From the NCBI RefSeq assembly GCF_000060345.1, contig NC_008571.1, positions 1,736,001-1,800,000 on the forward strand: 64,000 nucleotides of DNA, read 5' to 3'. Below the pieces are notes generated by a model that saw only the letters and a list, made by a program, of their open reading frames with translations, was not told where the DNA came from and did no database searches. The position numbers and the translations under genes are program-made. The stretch is from Christiangramia forsetii KT0803 (lineage in GTDB: Bacteria > Bacteroidota > Bacteroidia > Flavobacteriales > Flavobacteriaceae). Positions 9,892 to 18,557 of this stretch are shown here, in pieces; within the stretch, counting starts at the first letter, position 1; every line of letters begins with the position of its first letter.

Positions 9892-10234
9892 ATATGTCAG
9901 TTATAATAAAAAATGTAAAGAATTAACTGCCATTAAAAAATCACGGACTTCTAAAGCTCTTATCGAAACTGAGATAACATGCTAAGTTATTTTACTGCGT
10001 ATTACTATCATTTTTCTATGTTATAAAAATCCTGATAAAACAGAAGTTTTATCTATTCCAGGGATAAGCTTTATTAGATCAATTATCAAAATTGCCATGT
10101 AACTCCTTATAGAAATCAGGGATGTATTGAATTTAAAGAAATACAAGAAGGCGAAATTTAGTCTCCTACCCCAACTTAAAAAGCCTGTTAATCTATCAAT
10201 TAACAGGCTTTTTATATTTTATGCTTCTTAAATT
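9892..10234. other. Intergenic region with convergent terminator
   Basis: About 340 bp between convergent genes. Apart from the strong hairpin at 10178-10213 I see no gene or repeat in it. Confidence 0.6.
10178..10213. terminator. Bidirectional rho-independent terminator
   Basis: AAAAGCCTGTTAAT is followed by a short loop and ATTAACAGGCTTTTT, a near-perfect stem flanked by A-runs on the left and T-runs on the right. It can end both the response regulator transcript (plus) and the DUF1206 gene (minus), whose stop codon lies 22 bp to its right. Confidence 0.85.
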
Positions 10235-11017
10235 TTAATTGCTACTTGCAACAGATATAGAAGGGTACTTTGCTTTAATAAGCATATAAACACCATAACC
10301 GGCAAGACCTATAGCCACTATTCCTAAGACAATAGATCCAAATTCAGCTTGTATATAACTAAACGCATCTGTTTGAGTTTTTACACTACTCCCACTGGAA
10401 AGGCCAGATTTCAAGGTTAAATACGCCATTAATCCAAGAACAGCACCTCTGGCAGTATGCCCAAATTTTCCTGCATTGATAAGTAATTTCTGTTCCTTTC
10501 GGCTCATACCTGCTTCTTCCACTTCTTCTCTAAATTTATTCGAATATGCACGGTAAAGATCATAAATTGCTTTGATTGCAATTCCAACACCAATAATAAT
10601 GGCTATGGTATCTCCATTGGAACCAGACATTATTCCTCCCATCATTCCACCTGAACCACTGGAAGAACCGCTTCCAAAAGCTAATTTTAAAGAATAAAAG
10701 GCCAGACCACCGTAGATAAGTCCACTAATAAAATATCCTATACGTTTACCGTAACCTTTCAAATTATCTTCAAATTCATTAGGATTGGCAAAAACCTGAT
10801 ACATTCTCCAGAAAAGATAACCTAATAAACCAATTCCCATAATAACCAATAAAATTTGGCCATAAGATTGTTCTGCAAGATATTGTAAGGCACCTTTGCT
10901 ACCAGATTTTTCTCCTCCCTGTCCAAAGGCGGCCAGAGCGGTTAAAACCCCAATTAAACAATATACTGCCCCTTTTGCAGCCATTCCAAAGCGTGCGAAA
11001 TTTTTTCTTTTACTCAT
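10235..11017 (-). CDS. DUF1206 family membrane protein
   Basis: A 260-residue integral membrane protein made of three repeats of two transmembrane helices. Each repeat begins with a similar amphipathic start (FARFGMAAKGAVYCLIG, YGKRIGYFISGLIYGG, FGHTARGAVLGLMAY), which is the DUF1206 pattern. The loops are rich in Gly and Ser, as in GSGSSSGSGG. The function of the family is not known, and no neighbour suggests one. It is a single-gene unit ended by the terminator at 10178-10213. Confidence 0.85.
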   Translation of the reverse strand: MSKRKNFARFGMAAKGAVYCLIGVLTALAAFGQGGEKSGSKGALQYLAEQSYGQILLVIMGIGLLGYLFWRMYQVFANPNEFEDNLKGYGKRIGYFISGLIYGGLAFYSLKLAFGSGSSSGSGGMMGGIMSGSNGDTIAIIIGVGIAIKAIYDLYRAYSNKFREEVEEAGMSRKEQKLLINAGKFGHTARGAVLGLMAYLTLKSGLSSGSSVKTQTDAFSYIQAEFGSIVLGIVAIGLAGYGVYMLIKAKYPSISVASSN

Positions 11018-11282
11018 TTGAATTATTTTTTTGGTTGAATAGTCTCCGTTAAAGTACTAGGAATTTCAATGGACTTAATAGTATTTAGAAAAATTTTATA
11101 CTTGTTTTAGCTAATTTTGCTGTAATTATTAATTTACTATGAATTGAAAACAAATTTTATACATAGTAATTGATAAAATTAAACTCTAAAAGGTATGGCT
11201 AAAAAATTTGGAAAGAAAGGAGGCATTTGTATTCTATACAAATTATTTAATATTTCATCTCTATTTCTAATGGAACGAAAGC

Positions 11283-11510
11283 TTAAATTTTTTCAATAAA
11301 TTTCTGATGAGTTTTTAACCATTTATCAAGTTTTAATTTCCTTGCTTCTGATACTTTTTTATTATTTTTTGTACTATACCAGCAATCATATCCTTCTTTT
11401 TTAGTGAAAGATTTTTCTATTGATAGAAAATGAATATTCAAGAATTTATAACTAACCAAGGCTTTGATTTCGTATTTATCCTTTAATTTTAAAACTTTTA
11501 TCAGCTTCAT
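11283..11510 (-). CDS. Small hypothetical protein
   Basis: A 75-residue basic protein (MKLIKVLKLKDKYEIKALV...). It has alternating strand-like and helical stretches and no signal peptide, membrane segment or motif that I recognise. It has an ATG start and clear spacing from its neighbours; codon use is AT-rich like the surroundings. It stands alone on the minus strand. It may be a real small gene, but coding is supported only by the open frame and sensible composition. Confidence 0.5.
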   Translation of the reverse strand: MKLIKVLKLKDKYEIKALVSYKFLNIHFLSIEKSFTKKEGYDCWYSTKNNKKVSEARKLKLDKWLKTHQKFIEKI

Positions 11511-11869
11511 AGCTCTGCTCCTTACTAAATTTTATCGATGAATTATTTTTGTACTAAATACAAGCAACTAATAATCGAGAAAAGTATATAAGTAAAATTC
11601 AAACTTATATAAGCTCTTGTTAAACTTGAGTTCACCTTTCAACAGGTACCATTATATCTATTTTGTTTTCGTCTTATAAAAATGTTTTTTAAAGACGCCG
11701 ATAGCCAGCAAAAATTCTTCTAAATAACACAACTTACTATTTGTTAACTAGTTGTAAGTAAATTCTACTATTATTCTAAAATGTTAAATCTTAAAATTTC
11801 CTTAAATATGTACAATAGGATTTTTAACTTTACGTTCCTACAGAACCAAACAAAAAGATCCTATACCCT
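11511..11869. other. Gene-free intergenic region
   Basis: About 360 bp of AT-rich DNA between divergent genes. Nothing recognisable beyond a possible promoter for the lipoprotein gene, with TAACTTTA about 40 bp before its ATG, close to the TAnnTTTG box of Bacteroidota. Confidence 0.4.
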
Positions 11870-12328
11870 ATGAAAAGTTTTAAGATTACACTGGTTTTTA
11901 TCATGGTTAGTTTTTTTCTTTCTTGTGACACCGATATGGATGATATAGACCTATCAACAGCCGAGGCTAAAGAATTAAATTTAATAGTTAAAGAAGGAGA
12001 ATGGCGAATTTCTCTATTTTCATTGAATGCTTCTGAAAAAACGGCCAATTATGAAGACTATATTTTTGTATTTGAAGAGTCGAATGATCTTTCTGCTACT
12101 TCTTCAAATGATCAGACCAACGGAACCTGGAGAGTTAGTAATGATTCGGGCAGCGAATTTGAATCATACAATGACGTAGATTTTAATGTTTTCTTTTCTT
12201 CAGATGGTAAGTTTGGAGAACTAACCAGTAATTATGACGTGATCTCTGCCAATAAAAAAGAGATTAACCTGATATTTCAGGATAGTGAAAATGGTAATAC
12301 AGCGAGACTTAGTTTTAGCAAGAACTAA
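11870..12328 (+). CDS. Hypothetical lipoprotein
   Basis: A 152-residue protein with a signal peptide and lipobox (FFLSC, Cys at about residue 22) followed by an acidic DTDMDD segment, which in Bacteroidota often favours surface export of lipoproteins. The mature part is a beta-rich domain with GTWRVSNDSG and a Phe/Asp-rich middle, resembling small lipocalin-like lipoproteins, but I cannot assign a named family. It ends in front of a strong terminator, so it is probably a single-gene unit. Confidence 0.75.
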   Translation: MKSFKITLVFIMVSFFLSCDTDMDDIDLSTAEAKELNLIVKEGEWRISLFSLNASEKTANYEDYIFVFEESNDLSATSSNDQTNGTWRVSNDSGSEFESYNDVDFNVFFSSDGKFGELTSNYDVISANKKEINLIFQDSENGNTARLSFSKN

Positions 12329-12353
12329 TTATTAGCGCTAATCAATACACTTT

Positions 12354-12397
12354 AAGAAGGGCATTATACAGCAAAAGTATAATACTCTTCTTTTTTT
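12354..12397 (+). terminator. Rho-independent terminator
   Basis: AAGAAGGGCATTATAC, a short loop, then GTATAATACTCTTCTT with two mismatched positions, followed by TTTTTTT. It ends the lipoprotein transcript and isolates the aldo/keto reductase gene. Confidence 0.8.
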
Positions 12398-12467
12398 GTC
12401 ATTTTTACTTTTCTTCAACTGTCTTTTTTCAGCTCATTTAGTACATTGCATTTACTAATAAAAAGAG

Positions 12468-13463
12468 ATGAATCAATATATAGCACAAAAGGACAGGTAC
12501 GACAAAATGCAATATAGACGCTGTGGTAAAAGTGGAATAAAACTTCCCTTATTATCATTAGGTCTCTGGCATAATTTCGGAGATCAGGACGATTTTGAAA
12601 ATTCCCGTAATTTACTTAGAAAGGCATTTGATAATGGAATTACCCATTTTGATCTTGCTAATAATTATGGGCCTCCATACGGTTCAGCTGAAAAAAATTT
12701 CGGAAAGATATTCCAGGAAGATTTCAAAGATTATCGGGATCAATTAATTATTTCAACAAAAGCCGGATGGGATATGTGGCCAGGTCCTCACGGAAATTTT
12801 GGATCTCGTAAATATCTTATCGCCAGTTTAGATCAGTCCTTAAAAAGAATGGGGTTGGAATATGTAGACATCTTTTATCACCACCGTCCGGATCCTGAAA
12901 CCCCTTTGGAAGAAACGATGGGTGCACTGGATCAAATCGTAAGACAGGGAAAAGCTCTTTATGTAGGTATCTCGCAATATAGTGCTGAAGATACTCTTAA
13001 AGCTTCTGAAATTTTAAAAGATCTAGGAACGCCATTTCTTATTCATCAACCAAGATATAATATGATGGATCGCTGGGTAGAAAATGGTTTATTAGATACT
13101 CTTGAAAAAGTGGGAATTGGAAGTATTGTTTTTTCTCCATTAGAGCAGGGTATTCTCACTTCCAAATATCTTCGTGGGATTCCAGAGGATTCCAGGGCAG
13201 CAACTGAAGGCAGCTACCTTGATAAATCGCAAATTACAGATGAAGTTGTTAATCAAATTCAGCAATTAGATAAAATAGCACAAAATCGAGATCAGAGTCT
13301 TGCTCAGATGGCAGTTGCGTGGCTTTTAAAAGATAAGCGTGTAACCTCTGTTCTGGTTGGAGTTAGCAAGGTTTCGCAGTTAGAAGATAATATTGAAGCA
13401 ATTAAAAACCTTCATTTTAATGACACCGAATTAAAGGAAATTAATACTATTTTGAATTATTAA
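12468..13463 (+). CDS. Aldo/keto reductase, YghZ-like (L-glyceraldehyde 3-phosphate reductase type)
   Basis: A 331-residue NADPH-dependent aldo/keto reductase with a TIM-barrel fold. The catalytic Asp and Tyr are in HFDLANNYGP, the Lys in ISTKAGWDMWPG and the His in FYHHRPDPETPLEET. The DMWPGPHG, GSRKYLIASLDQSL and IHQPRYNMMDRW segments are characteristic of the YghZ group, whose E. coli member reduces L-glyceraldehyde 3-phosphate and detoxifies methylglyoxal. It has its own upstream region and is not linked to the PUL. The physiological substrate here is unknown. Confidence 0.88.
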   Translation: MNQYIAQKDRYDKMQYRRCGKSGIKLPLLSLGLWHNFGDQDDFENSRNLLRKAFDNGITHFDLANNYGPPYGSAEKNFGKIFQEDFKDYRDQLIISTKAGWDMWPGPHGNFGSRKYLIASLDQSLKRMGLEYVDIFYHHRPDPETPLEETMGALDQIVRQGKALYVGISQYSAEDTLKASEILKDLGTPFLIHQPRYNMMDRWVENGLLDTLEKVGIGSIVFSPLEQGILTSKYLRGIPEDSRAATEGSYLDKSQITDEVVNQIQQLDKIAQNRDQSLAQMAVAWLLKDKRVTSVLVGVSKVSQLEDNIEAIKNLHFNDTELKEINTILNY

Positions 13464-13469
13464 ATAGCA

Positions 13470-13510
13470 GGAACTTCTGGATTTGCTAAATGTATATTTC
13501 CAGAAGTTCC
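13470..13510. terminator. Inverted repeat at convergent gene ends, likely bidirectional terminator
   Basis: A perfect 12-bp inverted repeat, GGAACTTCTGGA and TCCAGAAGTTCC, with a 17-base loop. It begins just after the aldo/keto reductase stop and runs into the last codons of manA on the other strand. A T-rich tract follows on the plus side only weakly, so termination efficiency is uncertain. Confidence 0.55.
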
Positions 13511-14454
13511 GCTTTTTCTGCATCTATTGCAATAATATCGGCAAAAGCCGGTATTAATAAGCTCTCCCCTTTTTTTAAAATTTCAGAATTAGAATCAAGT
13601 GTTATCTTAGCAACTCCGTCAAGACACATAAATATTACAAAAGAATCTAATTGAGAATAATCCTTTTCTAATTTTCTGTTTACTGGCAAATAGTTAGTGG
13701 TAAAATATTCACAGGATACAATCTCTGAAGATGCATTCACTTCCGCGTCATATATTAATTTATAATCATCATTTTTCTTAAAATCTATTGCATCAATGGC
13801 TAATGCCGTATGCAGCTCCCTGCTTTTCCCCTCAACATCTACTCTATCCCAATCGTAAATTCTATAGGTTATATCTGAAGTCTGCTGAATTTCAGCCAAA
13901 AGAACGCCGCCACCAATCGCATGAACTTTACCGGTATTAATAAAAAACGCATCTCCTTTTTGAACTTCTTCAAAATTCAGTAGTTCAGTTATTTTACCTT
14001 TTTCAAGGTATTCTAAATATTCTGTTCTATCCAGATCTTTTTTGAAACCTATATTCAGCTTAGATCCTTTATCGGCCTGCATTACATACCACATTTCGGT
14101 CTTCCCAAACGAGTCGTGACGCTGTCTTGCTAATTTATCATTGGGATGTAACTGAATAGAAAGATCGGTTTTAGCATCAATAAATTTAATTAGCAAAGGA
14201 AAGTCATTCCCGAATTGATGGTAGTTTTTTTTACCAACCAATTCACCTTTATATTCTGAAATAAGAGTAGTGATTTTTTTACCTGATTCAGAACCATTTT
14301 CAACTATAGAAATATTTTCTTTCACACCAGAAATTTCCCAACTTTCCCCAATATTATTCTTGCTGGTATCTTTATTTAAAAGATCCTTTAATTTACGTCC
14401 TCCCCATATTTTTTCCTGAAGAATGGGTTTAAATTTGATTGGATAGTTGATCAT
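13486..14454 (-). CDS. manA: Mannose-6-phosphate isomerase, class I
   Basis: This zinc enzyme interconverts mannose 6-phosphate and fructose 6-phosphate, feeding GDP-mannose and sugar nucleotide synthesis. The 322-residue product has the short-form cupin layout. IWGGRKL is at the N-terminus; metal-binding residues lie in SIQLHPND and KTEMWYVM, then VHAIGGGVLLAEIQQTSD and the substrate-loop YDWDR. The length matches short bacterial forms. It is 18 bp downstream of the glycosyltransferase gene, so the three minus-strand genes 16699-13486 probably form one operon for surface glycan or lipid A work. Confidence 0.92.
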   Translation of the reverse strand: MINYPIKFKPILQEKIWGGRKLKDLLNKDTSKNNIGESWEISGVKENISIVENGSESGKKITTLISEYKGELVGKKNYHQFGNDFPLLIKFIDAKTDLSIQLHPNDKLARQRHDSFGKTEMWYVMQADKGSKLNIGFKKDLDRTEYLEYLEKGKITELLNFEEVQKGDAFFINTGKVHAIGGGVLLAEIQQTSDITYRIYDWDRVDVEGKSRELHTALAIDAIDFKKNDDYKLIYDAEVNASSEIVSCEYFTTNYLPVNRKLEKDYSQLDSFVIFMCLDGVAKITLDSNSEILKKGESLLIPAFADIIAIDAEKAELLEIYI

Positions 14455-14472
14455 AACTAATAGATTCTTAAT

Positions 14473-16089
14473 TTATTCGCTACTAATTAAAAATAGATTT
14501 CTGTATAATCTTTCCCGATGACTGTTTAGACTCGCATTCATATCAATCTCATCGATCTTCTCTATTTTGAATCCAGATAGAACAGTTTTCATCTCCTTGG
14601 TCTGGCTTTCAGTAACTAATAATAAGAAGCGTTCCTTATCAGGAATATCATAAGCATTTTCATTTTTCAAATCTTTAATAGGTCTTCCATACTCCCATAT
14701 TAATTCTGGTGTAAAACCACTGAATTCATATACGGGTAAATCATCCTCATCAAAATGTTGATCAATAACAGAAATACTTTTGTAAGAAGGATTTAGTTCC
14801 ATTTTTTTTGCAATTGGAAAAGCAAAAAATATGATACAGATAATAAACCAAACGCTTAAATAAAATACCGGTTTGATACGATTTCTCCTTAAATAATAAA
14901 ATATGAGGATGCCTATTAATCCAAGGCAAATGGAAGTAATTAGAAACCAGGGCCATATTTCTGAAAATATATCTTTTAAGAAATAGAACCCTATAATTGG
15001 AAAGGCAAGACCTATAAGAGCGATTAGCGAAAAATTGAAATAAACAACCAGCTTTTCTTTTTTCGGCATCATATCAAACCTTCTAAAAAGATATTCTATA
15101 TAAAATGCCGTATTCAAAGCAAGCGGGATTAAAACCGGTAAGAGATATCTTGATTTCTTTTCAGGTATTATAGAAAGCAATACTACTGAAGCTAAAGTCC
15201 ACCATAGTGTAAACTTATAGCCTGGTTTATCAAAAACCCTGTTTTTAAGATATGGATAAAGCAGACTGACAAATGCCGGAATCGTCCATATTCCCGTTTG
15301 AATTACAAAACTCCAGTAATAATAGATTGGACGGGTATTATAATCAAGCCAACGACCTGTTTCCTTTTCAGTTATTTTAGCAACGGCATGAGTATCGAAA
15401 AAATATACATAAAGACTCCAGGAGGCTGAAACGATAAAAGCAATTAATACCATCAATATTAAAGGCTTCCATTTGCTTCTGAGGTTTTTATATTTATAAA
15501 CTGCTCCGTAGGCAATTAAAAAGGGTAAGAGCAATCCATACATAGAGACAGGGCCCTTACTAAGAAATGAACAGCCCAATAAGAGCCCCGCAATTACACC
15601 GTTTGTATATTTATTACCTTCTTCAGCAAAAATTCTATACATCCCATATATAGCCATGATCATCCAGGCATGAGTATGTATATCCCATTGTCCATCTCTA
15701 CCCGAATGGAGTATATAAAATGAGGTTACGCCAATTAAACCTGCGATAAATGCAAATTTTCGATGTGCAGTAATTTTAAAACCTAATTTATAAATAAAAA
15801 TTACGGTTATAGTTCCCATTATTGCTGCAGGCAACCTTAACGCAAAAAGACTTTTCATTCCAAATAGCAACATTGACAGAGCCGTTAGCCATGTTGGAAG
15901 TGGAGGCTTTTCATATCTAGGTTCATTATTTAGTGTTGTGAAGATCCAATGATCCAGATTAATCATTTCCCGGGCTGTAGCGAAATTTCGGGCTTCCATA
16001 ATATTCACCAGTATCGCATCGAGATTAACGAAAAATATCGCAATACAAACCATCACTAATAAAAGAAGATAATTATCCTTTAACTTCAT
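14473..16089 (-). CDS. ArnT-like membrane glycosyltransferase (GT39/GT83 type)
   Basis: A 538-residue inner-membrane protein with about twelve predicted helices. It would transfer a sugar from a polyprenyl phosphate donor to a lipid or protein acceptor on the periplasmic side. The first loop after helix 1 carries the acidic motif in NIMEARNFATAREM and then YEKPPLPTW, both hallmarks of ArnT and related transferases. GRDGQWDIHTHAW and SFLSKGPV are also family-like. Its start overlaps the end of the LAB_N gene by 17 bp, showing tight coupling. The donor and acceptor are not known. Confidence 0.85.
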   Translation of the reverse strand: MKLKDNYLLLLVMVCIAIFFVNLDAILVNIMEARNFATAREMINLDHWIFTTLNNEPRYEKPPLPTWLTALSMLLFGMKSLFALRLPAAIMGTITVIFIYKLGFKITAHRKFAFIAGLIGVTSFYILHSGRDGQWDIHTHAWMIMAIYGMYRIFAEEGNKYTNGVIAGLLLGCSFLSKGPVSMYGLLLPFLIAYGAVYKYKNLRSKWKPLILMVLIAFIVSASWSLYVYFFDTHAVAKITEKETGRWLDYNTRPIYYYWSFVIQTGIWTIPAFVSLLYPYLKNRVFDKPGYKFTLWWTLASVVLLSIIPEKKSRYLLPVLIPLALNTAFYIEYLFRRFDMMPKKEKLVVYFNFSLIALIGLAFPIIGFYFLKDIFSEIWPWFLITSICLGLIGILIFYYLRRNRIKPVFYLSVWFIICIIFFAFPIAKKMELNPSYKSISVIDQHFDEDDLPVYEFSGFTPELIWEYGRPIKDLKNENAYDIPDKERFLLLVTESQTKEMKTVLSGFKIEKIDEIDMNASLNSHRERLYRNLFLISSE

Positions 16090-16699
16090 TTTTTTGAATA
16101 TAAATATTTCTAATATACATAATCAATCCAATTCCATGACCTGCTAATAAAACGGGATCTTTTCTAAGTATTGCATAAATTGTAATAGTTCCCGAACCAA
16201 GTAAACTTAATAACCAAAAACCCAGGGGGAGACTTGATATTTTCTTCCTTTCTGAATAGAGCCATTGGTATATAAATCTTAAGGTAAAAATTAGTTGTCC
16301 TAAAGATCCAAGAATTAACAACCAAAATGGTATTGCTTCATTTCTAAATAACTTTGCGGCATCATATTGATTATTATTGAAACCATAAATAACTATGAGC
16401 AACGGAAATATCCATAGAAATATTCTAAATAACTTGGGATACCTATGCCATTCACCTTGTAGTTGAAGATTTCTTATGTATATAAAATAAGTTAGCGTTT
16501 GCCCCATCATAATTGCGAAATCATTCCTTAAATAACCATAAACGAATAGTAAAAAAGAAGCAAGTAAACTTAAGTGCCAAAATACAATGGGAGTAATTAT
16601 TTTTTTACTTTTTTCAGAAAGAATCCATTGTAGGATCATACGCCCAGAGAAAAGTAATTGTGCAAAAAAACCTATTGTATAAATTAACCAACTATCCAT
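16073..16699 (-). CDS. Duplicated LAB_N-domain membrane protein
   Basis: A 208-residue membrane protein with two copies of the LAB_N (lipid A biosynthesis N-terminal) domain. Both copies show the same order: a GFFAQLLFSGRMILQWILSEK-like start in copy one, and LGQLIFTLRFIYQWLYSERK in copy two, each followed by FWxLSLL and a late YIRN. Such small proteins usually lie beside a dolichyl-phosphate-mannose-synthase-like GT2 and an ArnT-like transferase and are thought to help flip or hold the lipid-linked sugar. Here only the ArnT-like gene is adjacent (17-bp overlap) and no GT2 gene is seen. Confidence 0.8.
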   Translation of the reverse strand: MDSWLIYTIGFFAQLLFSGRMILQWILSEKSKKIITPIVFWHLSLLASFLLFVYGYLRNDFAIMMGQTLTYFIYIRNLQLQGEWHRYPKLFRIFLWIFPLLIVIYGFNNNQYDAAKLFRNEAIPFWLLILGSLGQLIFTLRFIYQWLYSERKKISSLPLGFWLLSLLGSGTITIYAILRKDPVLLAGHGIGLIMYIRNIYIQKNEVKG

Positions 16700-16901
16700 C
16701 TCTTGAGATCATCTTAAATAATGAAAAAATATCATTTTTAATACAATCAATACATTGAAATAAAGTCGTCATAAATGTGATCAGGAAGTTTTCAGCTAAA
16801 TTAATATTATTTCTCGAACCCATGATATTGTCCTTTACCGATTAATTTTAGCAGTTTGAAGATTTTCTAATCATGCAATATGTATGACTCATTTTTACTT
16901 C

Positions 16902-16909
16902 TATATTTG
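16902..16909 (+). promoter_or_regulatory. Putative -7 box (TATATTTG)
   Basis: TATATTTG fits the TAnnTTTG consensus of Bacteroidota housekeeping promoters and lies 54 bp before the start of the small gene at 16964. The matching TTG box about 19 bp upstream is poor, so this is tentative. Confidence 0.4.
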
Positions 16910-16963
16910 AAACTCCAAATCTATTGAAATACCCTGCTTGGCTAACAGAAAAATTTATTAGTC

Positions 16964-17218
16964 ATGCTGACACAACAGGATTATATCCTCAATACTGAGG
17001 AAGAATACAAACAGATCGAATCTGTAAAAGAATGGATTCAAAATATTCACGAATCTGGTACATTTTTTAATCTTTCTTTGAAGACACTAGAATTAATTCG
17101 CCGTTTCAATAATTTACATATCCAGGTTTTTGAAGAAAATAATACCACTCCCAGTAATTTAAATCAGCTAGTGATCACTTCAAAGGGACTGGAAACACAA
17201 TTAATTAGAGAGAATTAG
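16964..17218 (+). CDS. Small hypothetical protein
   Basis: An 84-residue, mostly helical acidic protein (MLTQQDYILNTEEEYKQIE...). It has no signal peptide, membrane segment or metal-binding motif. The first half looks like two amphipathic helices (SVKEWIQNIHESG, LSLKTLELIRRFNNLHIQVF). I do not recognise a family. Support for a real gene is good: an ATG start, a TAnnTTTG box upstream, and a strong terminator 32 bp after the stop. It sits alone between the glycosyltransferase operon and tRNA-Arg. Confidence 0.65.
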   Translation: MLTQQDYILNTEEEYKQIESVKEWIQNIHESGTFFNLSLKTLELIRRFNNLHIQVFEENNTTPSNLNQLVITSKGLETQLIREN

Positions 17219-17249
17219 AAAAAATCAAAAATATTATATACTGATAATC

Positions 17250-17280
17250 AAAAACTTCCCTCGGGAAGTTTTATTTTTTT
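17250..17280 (+). terminator. Rho-independent terminator
   Basis: AAAACTTCCC, loop TCG, GGGAAGTTTT followed by ATTTTTTT. A compact stem with a T-tract that ends the small hypothetical gene. Confidence 0.88.
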
Positions 17281-17311
17281 ATAAATGTGTGATTTTTTAG
17301 ATGAAAAAACA

Positions 17312-17341
17312 TTGTATTATTTATAAAGTGGCTTATATTTG
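17312..17341 (+). promoter_or_regulatory. Promoter of tRNA-Arg (TTG-N19-TATATTTG)
   Basis: TTG at 17312-17314 and TATATTTG at 17334-17341 are separated by 19 bp. This matches the -33/-7 arrangement known for Bacteroidota primary sigma factor promoters. The mature tRNA starts 13 bp after the -7 box. Confidence 0.7.
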
Positions 17342-17353
17342 CAACCGCAAAAA

Positions 17354-17427
<74 letters not shown>

Positions 17428-17429
17428 CG

Positions 17430-17457
17430 AAAAGCCTTCCTTACGGGAGGCTTTTTT
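17430..17457 (+). terminator. Rho-independent terminator of tRNA-Arg
   Basis: AAAGCCTTCC, loop TTAC, GGGAGGCTTTTTT: a ten-pair stem (one G-T pair) with a T-tract directly after the tRNA. Confidence 0.88.
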
Positions 17458-18557
17458 GTTTTTATTAAAATTTATCACATCTACTATTTTTATATAACAC
17501 CTACTTTACGCACACAAAGAATATTTTAGCGAAATTTCACAACTAGATAATATTTTTAATGGTTAGAATAAAAATTCAGACATTTTATACTAAACATAGG
17601 GTTCAATTCTACATCTGGGTTATTCATTATTTCGGTTAATGATCCTCACTTAACAACATTACTGAAAATAACTTAAGAATTTGTACAGCCTATTTTAGTA
17701 CTATCTGTTTATTAATTCAGTTTATAATTCAACCCATATTTTTTGGAATGATTGTGTAATAAAAATTCCCAATAATTATCTTACTTCCCGTTTCTAAAGA
17801 ACTATAACCTTCCAAAGGTTATTCAAATCATAACCAAGACATCGCTTTATTTGCTGTTTTTATGATGCAAGGTTTTAATCAAGAGTTATTTTCTTACTTA
17901 TCCATCTTATTTTCAGGTGATTATATTTAAAAGTTCTTTTTGACATTTACGAAAGCTTATCCTTTATTGAGAGATATTCTTCCAAAACGGAATGAGCTAT
18001 ATGGAAGAACTTTGAAAGTCATTTTCCGATGACTGATTTCTATATGATGATCAAATTTGCACTAGGAACTTAGGGTAATATTGGATATCAATCAATCACC
18101 TAAAATAATTTGGCAGGAAGAATGAGATAGATAAAATTAGAATTCTCAAAAACTTTAATCGTATTCAAATTAAATTGTTTTGATTTGAAAAATGGACAAT
18201 TTTAAATTATTAAGGTCAAACATATTTAGACCGAACTCCTGTCCAGATTATTTAATTATCTAAATATCTATTGTCTGATTTTCACTAGAGTTAGGGATAA
18301 AAAATTACAATTCTAACGAAGAAAATTTAAGAAATGGTTGATAGGTTAGCTACCTGTAAAGGTATTCAAAGACTAAATCCAAAACTATCCTTTTGAGAGA
18401 AAGTGATTATTTGTACATAATCATTCTCCTACTTCATTTGAAAATTATATTCCTAAAGAATGTTAACATAATTACTAAATTGCATTTAATAAATATATGG
18501 TTTAAAAATATTTAAATATTAAGAACATTCTATCCATACATTATTTTTAAAAACTCT
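17458..18557. other. 1.1-kb gene-free region upstream of the PUL regulator
   Basis: AT-rich DNA with stop codons in all frames at short intervals. I see only minor structure: an 8-bp inverted repeat TTCTTCCA/TGGAAGAA at 17977-18009 and a 7-bp one near 18402-18422. No tRNA, integrase remnant or repeat copy is recognisable. It must contain the promoter of the HTCS gene. Confidence 0.5.

Noticed and set aside
11195-11299. Possible 34-codon plus-strand gene (MAKKFGKKGG...)
   Set aside because: It has an ATG with AAAGG just before it, but overlaps the end of the minus-strand small gene, has no family resemblance and no promoter that I can defend.
12468-13463. Aldo/keto reductase as part of the galactan pathway
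   Set aside because: It lies before the tRNA with its own terminators on both sides and belongs to the YghZ type, which has no known role in galactan use.
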